A DNA stretch of 40,701 nt from Phycisphaerae bacterium (GTDB lineage Bacteria; Planctomycetota; Phycisphaerae; UBA1845): positions 1 through 40,701 of the forward strand of contig JAJDDV010000065.1 of assembly GCA_029260135.1 (NCBI GenBank). The letters run 5' to 3'. Positions 1 to 7,092 of the stretch are shown piece by piece. Every line of letters starts with the position of its first letter. The stretch's first letter is position 1. The position numbers and the translations under genes were made by a program. The notes beneath the pieces were generated by a model, which saw nothing but the letters and a program-made list of their open reading frames with translations, was not told the origin of the DNA and made no database searches.

Positions 1-1
1 G

Positions 2-121
2 CTGACCAGAGAGGTCGCTACTTGGGAGGCTCAACGTAACGCCGACCAAGCCAAGGTGAACTGGCGATTTACGACAGCCGATGCTCGGATCAAACTGAAA
101 CGCCTATACCCGAATATTTAG
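2..121 (+). CDS. IS630-family transposase, C-terminal fragment
   Basis: Reading from base 2 gives 39 residues and a TAG stop at 119-121; the 5' part lies outside the window. The peptide ends WRFTTADARIKLKRLYPNI. The pattern W-R-F-T-T-A-D-A-R-x-K-L-x-R-L-Y-P is, from memory, the characteristic C-terminus of IS630/Tc1-type DDE transposases, just after the catalytic core. Whether the full transposase is intact cannot be judged. The terminal inverted repeat and TA duplication should lie within the next few dozen bases but cannot be fixed without the left end. It suggests that this edge of the window is an insertion site. Confidence 0.72.
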   Translation: MTREVATWEAQRNADQAKVNWRFTTADARIKLKRLYPNI

Positions 122-684
122 GCGTGGCGATGCACTAGTGCTCTTTGACACGTGAACTGATGGGTGGGTGCCCCAGCGAAGCGCCGACATGTGATCGTGG
201 TAACGGTATGGCGGTGCCCGGAACGCGTCGGGCTTCGGCAGCCTCCACCGGATGGCATCCATCATCTGACGTGCAACGAAGCACTATTCGCGTCGCTCTC
301 CGCGAATGGGGAGAGACAGGCCTACAAGATATTGCATACCGCAGCGGGCCGCCTACCAGGCGGCCCGCTTGATGCGCGGCGTCGAAGTCCTTCACCACCC
401 TACCCCGCGTATCAGCCCTGACGTCCCACCTCCCCCTAGGCCGCGATACTGAAAACACGCATCGTCCAATAATCGATTCAAGTATTTCAACCCTGGTATC
501 CGAGGTAAGAGCTACAGTGAGGCCTCGGCCGAAGCGTTCGCACCGGGTGTGCGAGGCTCGGCGCGGCAGGCATGGATGTCGAAGCCGCACCTCACAAGTC
601 AAACCGGTCAGTGGGCGGCAGGAGGCGGCCCGTCGATCCGGCGAAGTTCCTTTGCCTCCCACTGTAAAGCCGAGGATTCTTCCT
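122..684. other. 563-bp intergenic region with one strong hairpin
   Basis: No convincing gene lies here. The frames that stay open are rich in Arg, Pro and Ser, lack recognisable domains and have poor initiation contexts. The segment probably holds the right end of the IS630 element, the hairpin at 343-369 and the promoter of the downstream ParA-like gene. I could not fix a convincing -35/-10 pair. Confidence 0.55.
343..369. terminator. 12-bp perfect GC-rich hairpin, terminator-like
   Basis: Arms 343-354 and 358-369 are perfectly complementary (AGCGGGCCGCCT against AGGCGGCCCGCT) around the 3-nt loop ACC. There is no T-run after it, only TGATG, so it is not a textbook intrinsic terminator. 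It may stop read-through from the transposase or be another dispersed palindrome. Confidence 0.4.
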
Positions 685-1989
685 GTGCGAACGATTACCA
701 TCGCCAATCAGAAGGGCGGCTGCGGAAAGACCACGGTCGCCATCAACCTCTCCGCGTCGCTCGCACGGGAAGGCCGACGCGTGCTGCTCGTCGATCTCGA
801 CCCGCAAGGGCACTGCGCTCTGGGCATGGCTGTCCCCGAAGAGCAGGTCGACCTCTCGATACTCGACTGCCTGCTGCGGCAGCTCGAGGGTGAGCCGCTC
901 GAGCTCTCCCGCATCACCTGGCAGATTGCGCCAAACCTCGACCTTGCGCCTTCCCGCTCCAACTTGGCCACGCTCGAACAACGCGTTCGCGACTTTCCCG
1001 ACGCCGACGCGCTCGTACGCAATCTGCTCGAGGCAAGCGCCGGACGGTACGATTACTGCATTGTCGACTGTCCCCCGCACCTCGGGCTGCTGATGCGCAA
1101 CGCGTTGCGCGCCGCCAATGACGTCGTGATCCCGGTAGACACCGGTTACTTCTCGCTCTACGGACTTACCCAGCAACTCGCCACTGTCGAGAGTCTCGGC
1201 GAACGGAACGGACTCAAGCCGTCCGTGCGCGTACTCGCCAATCAATACGATGTTCGAACCAAACTCGCCCGGGAGATTCTCGCAGGCCTTCGCAAACGAT
1301 TTGAAGGCGTCGTCTTCGAGAACATCATCAACTTCAACACGAAGCTCAAAGAGGGCGCCAGTTTCGGTCAGCCCATCACTGAGTTCGCGCCAAAGAGCAT
1401 GGGCGCACGCGACTTCCAGGCCCTCGCCCAGGAGGTCATCGCTGCCGAGCCCGCCAAAGCGCCCCCGGCCGACCTCATCCGACACGCGGAGCGACTCGCC
1501 GCCGACGCGGAGCGACTCCTCGCAACAACCGCTACGCTCATCGAGCCTGAAGCGGCGTCTGAGGTGCAGGCCATCCCGGCACCCGCAGCGGTCATCGCCG
1601 CCCCGAAACCGGCGCCGCCCACGTCCATCGTGGAGACCCGGCGAGAACCAATCGCACCGACGCCCATCGAGACCTCGCACGAACGGATCGACCGCCAGCT
1701 CGAAGCCATCTACGGCGCTCGCCAGCAAGGCGAATTCCTCGTGTTCCGCAGCCGCAACCCTGGAGCGTCCGAAGTTCAGCTCGCTGGCGACTTCAATGAC
1801 TGGATGCCCCATACGACGCCGATGAACCGGCTTGAGGGCGGCGACTTCGAGACCAAGCTGCGCCTTCCCAAAGGCCGGTACCGTTATCGGCTGGTGATCG
1901 ACGGACGCTGGTCGCACGACTCGGCCAACCCCATCATCGAGACGAACGACTACGGCGAGCTTAACTCGATCGTCGAAGTCACACAGTAG
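685..1989 (+). CDS. ParA/MinD-type ATPase fused to a C-terminal CBM48/AMPK-type glycogen-binding-like domain
   Basis: The predicted protein has 434 residues. Residues 1-260 form a ParA-family deviant Walker ATPase: KGGCGKTT at 10-17 with signature Lys10 and catalytic Lys15, VLLVDLDPQ at 33-41, and YDYCIVDCPP as Walker B. These ATPases dimerise on ATP and position DNA, plasmids or envelope complexes. An Ala/Pro-rich linker (about 265-345) leads to a domain from about 350 to the end with VQLAGDFNDW and KGRYRYRLVIDG, the pattern of AMPK-beta/isoamylase-N (CBM48) glycogen-binding modules. The GTG at 685 is chosen because it directly precedes the RTITIANQKGG core and has GAGG 9 nt upstream. The frame is open to a GTG at 517, but that extension is an Arg-rich tract unlike any ParA. 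No parB-like gene or parS-like site is adjacent. The ATPase call is firm; carbohydrate binding is inferred. Confidence 0.88.
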   Translation: MRTITIANQKGGCGKTTVAINLSASLAREGRRVLLVDLDPQGHCALGMAVPEEQVDLSILDCLLRQLEGEPLELSRITWQIAPNLDLAPSRSNLATLEQRVRDFPDADALVRNLLEASAGRYDYCIVDCPPHLGLLMRNALRAANDVVIPVDTGYFSLYGLTQQLATVESLGERNGLKPSVRVLANQYDVRTKLAREILAGLRKRFEGVVFENIINFNTKLKEGASFGQPITEFAPKSMGARDFQALAQEVIAAEPAKAPPADLIRHAERLAADAERLLATTATLIEPEAASEVQAIPAPAAVIAAPKPAPPTSIVETRREPIAPTPIETSHERIDRQLEAIYGARQQGEFLVFRSRNPGASEVQLAGDFNDWMPHTTPMNRLEGGDFETKLRLPKGRYRYRLVIDGRWSHDSANPIIETNDYGELNSIVEVTQ

Positions 1990-2075
1990 TCGAACGATGC
2001 GAGCGCACTCGGGGAGGCTGGCCCTCCGGAGCAGACGTCGAACCAGCTGTCGTCGTGGCGGTCGTTCATCGCACG

Positions 2076-2103
2076 TTGTATTGATGGGAGGACCATCTAC
2101 ACT
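2076..2103 (+). promoter_or_regulatory. Putative sigma70-type promoter for the zinc-ribbon gene, leaderless arrangement
   Basis: TTGTAT (2076-2081) and TACACT (2098-2103) are 16 bp apart. The -10 ends 8 nt before the ATG at 2112, so a normal start point would fall within 1-2 nt of the start codon. No Shine-Dalgarno sits at normal distance; GGGAGG at 2086-2091 is 20 nt away. Three other genes here share this arrangement. Confidence 0.45.
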
Positions 2104-2111
2104 CGCACGTC

Positions 2112-2684
2112 ATGAGCGCTCATACCAAGCCCCTTCGACGCTGCCCCGCCTGCAGGTACCCACTGCACGGCCTGCCCGCCACCCATCAATGCCCCGAGTG
2201 CGGCTTCGCGTTTGACGACACGATGCAGGTCTGGTGGGTACCGGTGCTTCCTGGGTGGATCATTGTCCTCGCGTGGGTCATCGGATTTACCGTTCTCGAG
2301 CTGCGCTTCGCCGGGGTGCTCCGCGCCAGGCTCGGTTTCGGTTACACGGAGGCCGCGGCCGCGATCGGGCTGGCGAGCGCGCTCATCCCGCTGGCCTGCC
2401 TCTTCTTTCCTCGTGGCTTTATCGCTGCGGGGCGGAACGCCCTGACCTACCACTTTCCCTTCCGGCGTGTCCGCTCCGTGCCCTGGTCACTGATTCGCGT
2501 TGGCCAAAGACTGAAAGTGGTCTACCGCCTCCGCGCAGGTGTGAAGGTCCCCATCCGCCTCCCCACCGTAGGCCTCCCCCGCCGCCGGCGACGGGCCATC
2601 CATACTGAGATCGCCCTCCGGCAGGAGGCGGCGACGGCCAAGGACGAGACAGCCGGGGCGCAGCGCGACCCACAGACCGATTGA
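2112..2684 (+). CDS. Zinc-ribbon membrane protein, function unknown
   Basis: The protein has 190 residues. The N-terminus is a treble-clef/zinc-ribbon-like knuckle: C11-P-A-C14 and, 12 residues later, C27-P-E-C30-G, so four Cys can bind one Zn. Two hydrophobic segments follow (about 44-64 and 77-100), then a basic cytoplasmic-looking stretch with several Arg runs and a polar tail. Small proteins with a CPxC...CPxCG ribbon followed by two membrane helices are common in Planctomycetota and have no assigned role. The gene faces the dockerin-tailed gene, with 97 bp between the two stops. The ATG at 2112 directly precedes the ribbon. I do not infer a function beyond a metal-binding membrane protein. 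Confidence 0.75.
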   Translation: MSAHTKPLRRCPACRYPLHGLPATHQCPECGFAFDDTMQVWWVPVLPGWIIVLAWVIGFTVLELRFAGVLRARLGFGYTEAAAAIGLASALIPLACLFFPRGFIAAGRNALTYHFPFRRVRSVPWSLIRVGQRLKVVYRLRAGVKVPIRLPTVGLPRRRRRAIHTEIALRQEAATAKDETAGAQRDPQTD

Positions 2685-2781
2685 AGTCCCCGGCGCCACT
2701 GGGATGGGTTGCCGAGTGCCGCACCCTCCCTCCGGTCCCCGATCCGATGTCCGCGCAGCGCACCCACGTGAGCACACCATC

Positions 2782-3900
2782 TCACGGCACGTGTCCCGTG
2801 AACATGATCTGGATCGCAGCCACGTCGGCGAGATTGATGGAGCCATCAAGCGTGAGATCCGCGGATGTGCACGACGGTCGATAAGGTTCACCGTTAGGTC
2901 CCGTTATACATACGGACTGAAGGCGAAAATCTCTGAGGTCGGTGTCGTTGTCGGCGTCCACATCACCGGTCGCGAAGGTGAATTCGACAAGGTTCTCAAC
3001 TGTGCCGTCGTCGAACGTAGAACGAGTCGTCCCGCGAAGTGGAATCGGCCGATCGAGAACGATCTCCACTGTGTCCGGTTCACCGTTGTCGAGTCGCCGC
3101 GTCTTGAGGACGGCCGGTGTTGCTCCCCCTGTGGTTTCCACGGCGATCTCGTCGACGTAGACGTAGTTCGCCGAATCGAACGTGACCGAGAATCGATCGA
3201 AATAGACTTGCCGGAGCGGGCTGACGAGGCCCCTGCGGGGATCGGACGCGATAATCGCCTCGCCCGCGTCGATCGTGCCATATCGAACGAAGTCCCATTC
3301 GTTCATCATGTTCGGGATCCAAGCCCCCAAACAGCCGCCGGAGCCGCCGAACTGCATGTAGTGGACGCCGTTGGGCTGATTGTCGACACCGGGCTGGAAC
3401 ACGTTCCCGTCGATGGCGATGTCGTAGTGAACGCCGTCCAGACTTTCAAAGCGGTAGGTCCGGAACTCGGTGAGATCCAAGCCGTCCCAAACGCGACCTC
3501 CGGACGACGAGATCACGGCATCGCCGTACATGTAGAGGACGTCATGAATGCCTGCGAAGTGAATTTTCATGCGTGCGTCGCAGCCCGCGAATATGTACCC
3601 GAACGGATGGTTCGAGCGGAACCGCCACTCAACCCAGAGATTGTGCGGCGCTTGCTCACCAGATTCGGCTATCCACAAGTGGTAGTTGACCAAATCACCG
3701 ACATGGGGCCACTGCAAGACGAAGTACCCGTTCTCGATCGACTCGCTGCAGGGATCCTCACACCTGTTGAAATCCGCCCAGCCCGCTGCCGGATCCAACG
3801 GACTCACTTCGCCATCGTAGCGATAGAGCGTCTCATCAGCCCGGGACGCGCTCGCAGCCCAGACCAGAATCGCTATACCCAATAACCGTTCGAAACACAC
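2782..3900 (-). CDS. Secreted protein with C-terminal dockerin-like repeats
   Basis: The protein has 372 residues and starts at GTG; AGGGG lies 7 nt upstream on the coding strand, which supports this start. Residues 1-21 form a signal peptide (Arg5, hydrophobic core, cleavage near ASASRA-DE). The middle part is aromatic and Gly-rich, consistent with a beta-sandwich lectin- or laminin-G-like fold, though I cannot name a family. The end (about 312-372) holds two calcium-loop-like segments: DVDADNDTD followed by LRDF, and DLTLDGSIN followed by LADV. This is the duplicated EF-hand pattern of type I dockerins, which in planctomycetes often serves as a surface-display or attachment module rather than for cellulosomes. 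No catalytic motif is visible, and no cohesin gene lies in the window. Confidence 0.78.
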   Translation of the reverse strand: MCFERLLGIAILVWAASASRADETLYRYDGEVSPLDPAAGWADFNRCEDPCSESIENGYFVLQWPHVGDLVNYHLWIAESGEQAPHNLWVEWRFRSNHPFGYIFAGCDARMKIHFAGIHDVLYMYGDAVISSSGGRVWDGLDLTEFRTYRFESLDGVHYDIAIDGNVFQPGVDNQPNGVHYMQFGGSGGCLGAWIPNMMNEWDFVRYGTIDAGEAIIASDPRRGLVSPLRQVYFDRFSVTFDSANYVYVDEIAVETTGGATPAVLKTRRLDNGEPDTVEIVLDRPIPLRGTTRSTFDDGTVENLVEFTFATGDVDADNDTDLRDFRLQSVCITGPNGEPYRPSCTSADLTLDGSINLADVAAIQIMFTGHVP

Positions 3901-4010
3901 ACGATGTCCCCTGATGGAGTCTCCGCAGCTATCCTAGCACCTCTCAACGACGATCCCAAACGGCCGGGTGGGTGCAGCGTGGAGTGCCTTTCGGTGCGGG
4001 CTACGGCGTT

Positions 4011-4054
4011 CCGTCCCCCACCCTTCGCCGTTGGCGAAGAATGGGGCACCCGGC
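4011..4054 (+). repeat. REP-like palindrome, family A, copy 1
   Basis: This 44-bp element recurs identically at 4810-4853 and, inverted with a different tip, at 4129-4168. It folds as an imperfect hairpin: CCCCACCCTTCGCC pairs with GGCGAAGAATGGGG around GTT with two mismatches. CACCCGGC follows on the 3' side. Imperfect hairpins with a conserved flank are the hallmark of REP sequences, and a RAYT gene lies next door. Confidence 0.8.
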
Positions 4055-4081
4055 CATGCCCAAGCCGACGGCGCGGGCATG
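4054..4081 (+). repeat. Dispersed palindrome, family B, copy 1
   Basis: This 28-bp segment begins CCATGCCCAAGCCG and ends CGCGGGCATG. Its ends CATGCCC and GGGCATG are inverted repeats. The reverse complement occurs at 11578-11605 with 27 of 28 positions identical. It directly abuts family A copy 1. Confidence 0.7.
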
Positions 4082-4089
4082 CGCAGATC

Positions 4090-4122
4090 CCCTCTCCCCC
4101 CGGGAGAGGGTTAGGGTGAGGG
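4090..4122. repeat. Dispersed palindrome of the CCTCTCCC...GGGAGAGG type
   Basis: CCTCTCCC and GGGAGAGG pair around a 2-nt loop, followed by TTAGGGTGAGGG. From memory this sequence type is scattered in intergenic DNA of many Gram-negative bacteria. It is the third palindrome in a row here and occurs only once in the window. Confidence 0.5.
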
Positions 4123-4128
4123 CGAAAC

Positions 4129-4168
4129 GCCGGGTGCCCCATTCTTGCGCAGCAAGGGTGGGGGACGG
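4129..4168 (-). repeat. REP-like palindrome, family A, copy 2 (inverted)
   Basis: The reverse complement shares both flanks of copy 1 (CCGTCCCCCACCCTT and AAGAATGGGGCACCCGGC). The tip is changed from CGCCGTTGGCG to GCTGCGC, so both copies still fold (CTTCGCC/GGCGAAG versus CTTGC/GCAAG). It ends 5 bp before the stop of the RAYT gene. Together with the copy at 4810-4853 it brackets the gene as inverted repeats. Confidence 0.8.
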
Positions 4169-4173
4169 ACGCA

Positions 4174-4749
4174 TTAGACCATCGGCCAGGACCCATCCCA
4201 GTCCATCCCGATCAACGAATCATCATCATGTGCGTAGTATCGATAGCTGCTCCACGGCCACTGTTCTGCCCGCTGCACGAGGCCACGCGTCACGGGATTC
4301 TTGTGCATGTAGTCCAGCTTGGCGTTCAATGTGTACTCTTTGGTGACATTGAAGTCGTAAGCACGGGTCTTCCAGAACGGTCTTGGCCCCGCGCCCAAGG
4401 CCCACGCGTCCATCGGTGGGCTTCCCAAGCTCTGCTTTTCGCGCCAAATCGAACGGAGCTGCTCCTTCGCCTGACGTCCAATGTACTGCTTGAGAGTTTG
4501 TAGGAGAGTCGATACTGGAACAGGGTCGTCCCCACCGGCGGGTATGGGGAACAACAGCAGGTGCACATGCTCCGGCATGACAACGTAGCCTACCCAGCGA
4601 ATGCCCAGCTTGGCCCTTGTCCGGCGCATCCCCTCCACAAAGACCCGTTTGACAGCATCATGGCGAAAGAACTGCAGTCGCCGATAGCAGGAGATCGTCA
4701 AGAAGTGGACATGCCCGTATTCGTCGTAGCGACGGAGTCTACTCGGCAT
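4174..4749 (-). CDS. REP-associated tyrosine transposase (RAYT, Y1_Tnp/IS200-like HUH family)
   Basis: The protein has 191 residues. It contains YGHVHFLTISCYRR near the start, the HUH motif in VVMPEHVHLLLFP (H-V-H), a central helix with LLQTLKQYIGRQ, and the C-terminal signature LDYMHKNPVTRGLV followed by WPWSSYRYY. These are classic RAYT features. Enzymes of this class are single-strand nucleases that cut and rejoin DNA at REP hairpins; the nucleophile is a Tyr in the middle helix, here probably the Tyr of LKQYIG. The length fits the family. Family A palindromes lie 5 bp beyond the stop (4129-4168, inverted) and 60 bp beyond the start (4810-4853), the expected gene/REP arrangement. No frameshift is visible. 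Whether it is active cannot be told from sequence. Confidence 0.93.
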   Translation of the reverse strand: MPSRLRRYDEYGHVHFLTISCYRRLQFFRHDAVKRVFVEGMRRTRAKLGIRWVGYVVMPEHVHLLLFPIPAGGDDPVPVSTLLQTLKQYIGRQAKEQLRSIWREKQSLGSPPMDAWALGAGPRPFWKTRAYDFNVTKEYTLNAKLDYMHKNPVTRGLVQRAEQWPWSSYRYYAHDDDSLIGMDWDGSWPMV

Positions 4750-4755
4750 GTCCCG

Positions 4756-4783
4756 AGTGTAGGGATCGGAAGATGCTTCGCAA
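4756..4783 (-). promoter_or_regulatory. Putative promoter of the RAYT gene, leaderless arrangement
   Basis: On the - strand TTGCGA (4783-4778) and TACACT (4761-4756) are 16 bp apart. The -10 ends 6 nt before the ATG at 4749, so initiation would fall on the start codon itself. GGGA is only 1 nt from the ATG, too close to act as a Shine-Dalgarno. Confidence 0.4.
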
Positions 4784-4809
4784 GGATGATCAGTTCATCT
4801 ACGTGTCAT

Positions 4810-4853
4810 CCGTCCCCCACCCTTCGCCGTTGGCGAAGAATGGGGCACCCGGC
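4810..4853 (+). repeat. REP-like palindrome, family A, copy 3
   Basis: Identical over 44 bp to copy 1 at 4011-4054, and inverted relative to copy 2. It lies upstream of the RAYT start. Perfect identity suggests recent movement or gene conversion. Confidence 0.8.
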
Positions 4854-4905
4854 GCTAACGACCTGGGCCAGCCGTCCGCTTGTAGAAAAAACAGACCCCC
4901 TGTTT

Positions 4906-4926
4906 CCCCCCTTGAACAAAGGGGGG
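4906..4926. repeat. Dispersed C-run/G-run palindrome
   Basis: CCCCCCTT (4906-4913) pairs with AAGGGGGG (4919-4926) around the loop GAACA. Elements of the form CCCCCCTT-GAACA-AAGGGGGG are, from memory, widespread intergenic repeats. Single copy here. Confidence 0.5.
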
Positions 4927-4932
4927 AGCAGA

Positions 4933-4955
4933 TGGTCCGCACAGCGGACCCTACG
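4933..4955. repeat. Dispersed palindrome, family C (GGTCCGC-ACA-GCGGACC), copy 1
   Basis: GGTCCGC and GCGGACC pair perfectly around ACA, followed by CTACG. Diverged relatives occur at 11752-11772 and 11901-11922. A further small palindrome, GCGCAC-G-GTGCGC, follows at 4963-4975, so 4.80-4.98 kb is a run of short palindromes between the RAYT and DUF362 genes. Confidence 0.6.
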
Positions 4956-5013
4956 AGAGTCGGCGCACGGTGCGCTCTTTGTGGGTGGGCGATCTTGCTG
5001 GTGAGAACGACGG

Positions 5014-6009
5014 CTACATGACCAACGGCACGTGATCGATGCCGTGCCACAGCGCGACACCGAGACCCCGACGGTGTGCGGCTGCGAGAAACGCGACATC
5101 CTCCGGCGACTCGGCGACCACAGGAAGCTCTTTGCGTTTTCGAGCGTCATTGAGCAGCGCCAGACCCACCGCATCGGTCGCAACCGGGTCGGTCGATGCG
5201 ACAAGATACCCCTCATCGCTGAGCGATCCACCCGATGGGTCCGGCCCGCCCTCGAACGCCACACGCAGCGCGTCGACCAGACACAAGCGCAGCTTCGATC
5301 CGAGGGGCGTATCCGCGATGATATCGGCGATGTACGGCGAGCAGCCGTGGGCGTGATAGCGAGCGGGATGGCGAACCAACCCGTGCGACAGGTTCTTGAG
5401 CGAGCACGTCATCCCCGCAATATTGTGTGTCTTGAGAAACGGTACGCTGACCAGCGCCGTAACCTGCCCGACGACACGCGCCAGCTCGTCGCTGCCGCTC
5501 TCGAACTCCGTCGCGCCGACATCATAGCCCGTCCACGCGCGCGTCGTTCCGAGCTCTCCCTCCAGGCGCGGCGGCGCTTCAATGCAGACAATCTGCTCGG
5601 CCTCCCACCCGTTTGTGATGAGAGACTTGATCAGCACTTCCGCCACCGTCGGCGTCGTTCCGATCACGGCTTGGCCGGACCGGTTAAACTTCAGCCCGAT
5701 GACATCGTTTCGCTTGAACAGGGCATGCCACGACTCGCGCAGCGTCGCCTTGCCGGTGAGTGAAGTCATCGCGGCCGTCAGCATCTCCCCGACAAGCCTG
5801 CGATGAACCGCCGTCCCATCCACCACGTGCGTGCTCTGCACCTGAACGACCCGTGACGGCGGCCGTCCCACAGGAACGCGGAGCTTCTTATCGTCTGAGC
5901 CGTAGCTGAGCGGACGCCAACCAGCGCCCCCCGCCACCGCAGCCGCGACACCCAGAAAGCGACGCCGGGAGAGACTTCGATCGGTAGCGTTGTCTTGGGA
6001 TCGATCCAT
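5014..6009 (-). CDS. Tat-exported DUF362-domain protein
   Basis: The protein has 331 residues. The N-terminus carries a twin-arginine signal: SRRRFLG at about 14-20 followed by an Ala/Gly-rich hydrophobic stretch, so it should be exported folded. The body contains VGLKFN-like and VSVPFLKTHNIAGMTCSLKNL strings, the LKTH...SLKN signature of DUF362. Near the end SDEGYLVASTDPVATDAVGL fits the same family. The reaction is unknown. Many DUF362 proteins carry a 4Fe-4S ferredoxin insert, but no Cys cluster of that type is visible here; Tat export still hints at a folded cofactor protein. The ATG at 6009 has no strong ribosome site. It is on the same strand as the DUF2617 gene upstream, 197 bp away, so co-transcription is uncertain. 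Confidence 0.85.
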   Translation of the reverse strand: MDRSQDNATDRSLSRRRFLGVAAAVAGGAGWRPLSYGSDDKKLRVPVGRPPSRVVQVQSTHVVDGTAVHRRLVGEMLTAAMTSLTGKATLRESWHALFKRNDVIGLKFNRSGQAVIGTTPTVAEVLIKSLITNGWEAEQIVCIEAPPRLEGELGTTRAWTGYDVGATEFESGSDELARVVGQVTALVSVPFLKTHNIAGMTCSLKNLSHGLVRHPARYHAHGCSPYIADIIADTPLGSKLRLCLVDALRVAFEGGPDPSGGSLSDEGYLVASTDPVATDAVGLALLNDARKRKELPVVAESPEDVAFLAAAHRRGLGVALWHGIDHVPLVM

Positions 6010-6206
6010 TTCACAGCACCGGCGGTCCGCGCGAACCGCAGTCCTGTGGTCTTATCGGATCGTGCGCAGACCACACTGAGAACGATTCCCGGGCTCTTGA
6101 GGCGAGCGCCTACCTGCAGCCCTACGCCGGGACTTCTGGGTGGTCACGTACACTGGCCACGATGGTGAGTGGAAACCGGAACGCCCGTCAGATTCGAGCG
6201 GGCTCG

Positions 6207-6770
6207 CTAGGTGGCCTTGCCGAGTTCGAAGATCGACTGCGTTTTCAGCAGCGTCAGTTCCTCGGGAAAGGCGTGGAACGCGTGAATGTGGAACTCCGTC
6301 GCACGCGCATCAAAATCGATAAAGGTGAACGGCGCCAGCCCCTCATGGGCCCATTCGTCGAACGAAACGAAAAACTCACGCCCCTGCGCGTGGTGGACGT
6401 AGTCTCGATGGGTGGCGGGGAAAAGCTGCGGCGTCATACGCTCGACCTGCGTCGAAAGGATGTACTTCATGCCGTCACCGAACGACTGCGCGTGATCTCG
6501 CTCGCCCCGGAACCTGAACGACGACGCCAGGCCGACCTTGGGCAGCATCTCGGCGTCCTCGGTGATGAGTTCGGTGAGGATCTGGCTACCTGCCTGAACC
6601 GTGACGACGTGGGTCAACCCCACGACCCAAATCTCCGCCTGATATCGGACCTGCTCCACCCGCTTCACGCGATCGATATGGAACAACTCCGGGTGAATTG
6701 CGCGCTGGTAGAGACAAAATTGAAGCTCGTCTACACGCTGCTTCGGCGGTTTGGTCTGTCCTCGTTCCAC
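6207..6770 (-). CDS. DUF2617 family protein
   Basis: The protein has 187 residues from the GTG at 6770, chosen because GAGG lies 5 nt before it; a TTG 24 nt further upstream is the alternative. Recognisable parts are ELQFCLYQRAIHPELF at the start, HVVTVQAGSQILTELI in the middle, FRFRGERDHAQSFGDGMKY, and FHIHAFHAFPEELTLLKTQS at the end. From memory these match DUF2617, a family of about 160-190 residues frequent in planctomycetes, with no known function. No signal peptide or membrane helix is visible, so it is probably cytoplasmic. The remembered family pattern supports the - strand over the long antisense frame on the other strand. Confidence 0.72.
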   Translation of the reverse strand: MERGQTKPPKQRVDELQFCLYQRAIHPELFHIDRVKRVEQVRYQAEIWVVGLTHVVTVQAGSQILTELITEDAEMLPKVGLASSFRFRGERDHAQSFGDGMKYILSTQVERMTPQLFPATHRDYVHHAQGREFFVSFDEWAHEGLAPFTFIDFDARATEFHIHAFHAFPEELTLLKTQSIFELGKAT

Positions 6771-7026
6771 GATGTCCTCAGAAAAAGCGTCCAAAACAAC
6801 CCCCTCACCAGCCGATTATACGGCGGTGCAAGCCCAAATCCACGTTATTCTTCCAGAACGCTGATATTTCTCAAATCGCCGTTCTTCACCCGAGAGGCTT
6901 GATCTCATGGGCTGTTGACCGGCTCGTGACGCCCCTGTGACTGTCCGTTTTCGTCTGCCATCTGTCGAGTGAAGGTTCGAGAAAACCAGTCTTGATTGAA
7001 TCAGGCGAGGGCTCCGTGAGGCAGCT

Positions 7027-7052
7027 AACGGTGACAGAAAGCTGTCACCGTT
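7027..7052. promoter_or_regulatory. 26-bp perfect inverted repeat just upstream of a promoter
   Basis: AACGGTGACAG (7027-7037) and CTGTCACCGTT (7042-7052) are perfect inverted repeats around AAAG. The repeat ends 4 bp before the -35 box at 7057. It could be a dimeric regulator site or a terminator-like hairpin; only two T residues follow, so a terminator is less likely. I did not see a second copy. Confidence 0.5.
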
Positions 7053-7056
7053 GGCG

Positions 7057-7084
7057 TTGTAACGGAGCCGATTCGCGCTATAAT
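7057..7084 (+). promoter_or_regulatory. Putative sigma70-type promoter, leaderless arrangement
   Basis: TTGTAA (7057-7062) and a consensus TATAAT (7079-7084) are 16 bp apart. The -10 ends 8 nt before the ATG at 7093. No Shine-Dalgarno is present between them. This is the best -10 box I found in the window. Confidence 0.6.
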
Positions 7085-7092
7085 GCCACGCC

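Noticed and set aside
517-684. N-terminal extension of the ParA-CBM48 gene to a GTG at 517
   Set aside because: The 56 extra residues are Arg/Pro/Ser-rich and unlike ParA; the GTG at 685 has a ribosome site and matches the usual ParA start.
592-1917. A 441-codon - strand open frame antisense to the ParA-CBM48 gene
   Set aside because: The + strand frame has complete ParA and CBM motifs; the antisense frame is Arg/Val-rich without domains, as expected in high-GC DNA.
2704-3885. A 393-codon + strand frame opposite the dockerin-tailed gene
   Set aside because: The - strand protein has a signal peptide and calcium-loop motifs; the opposite frame has neither and no ribosome site.
4011-4853. Possible CRISPR array from spaced repeats near the RAYT gene
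   Set aside because: Only three copies, one inverted, with irregular spacing and a gene between them; they fit REP elements.
6162-6902. A 246-codon + strand frame opposite the DUF2617 gene
   Set aside because: The - strand frame matches remembered DUF2617 motifs and has GAGG before its GTG; the + strand frame shows no family features.
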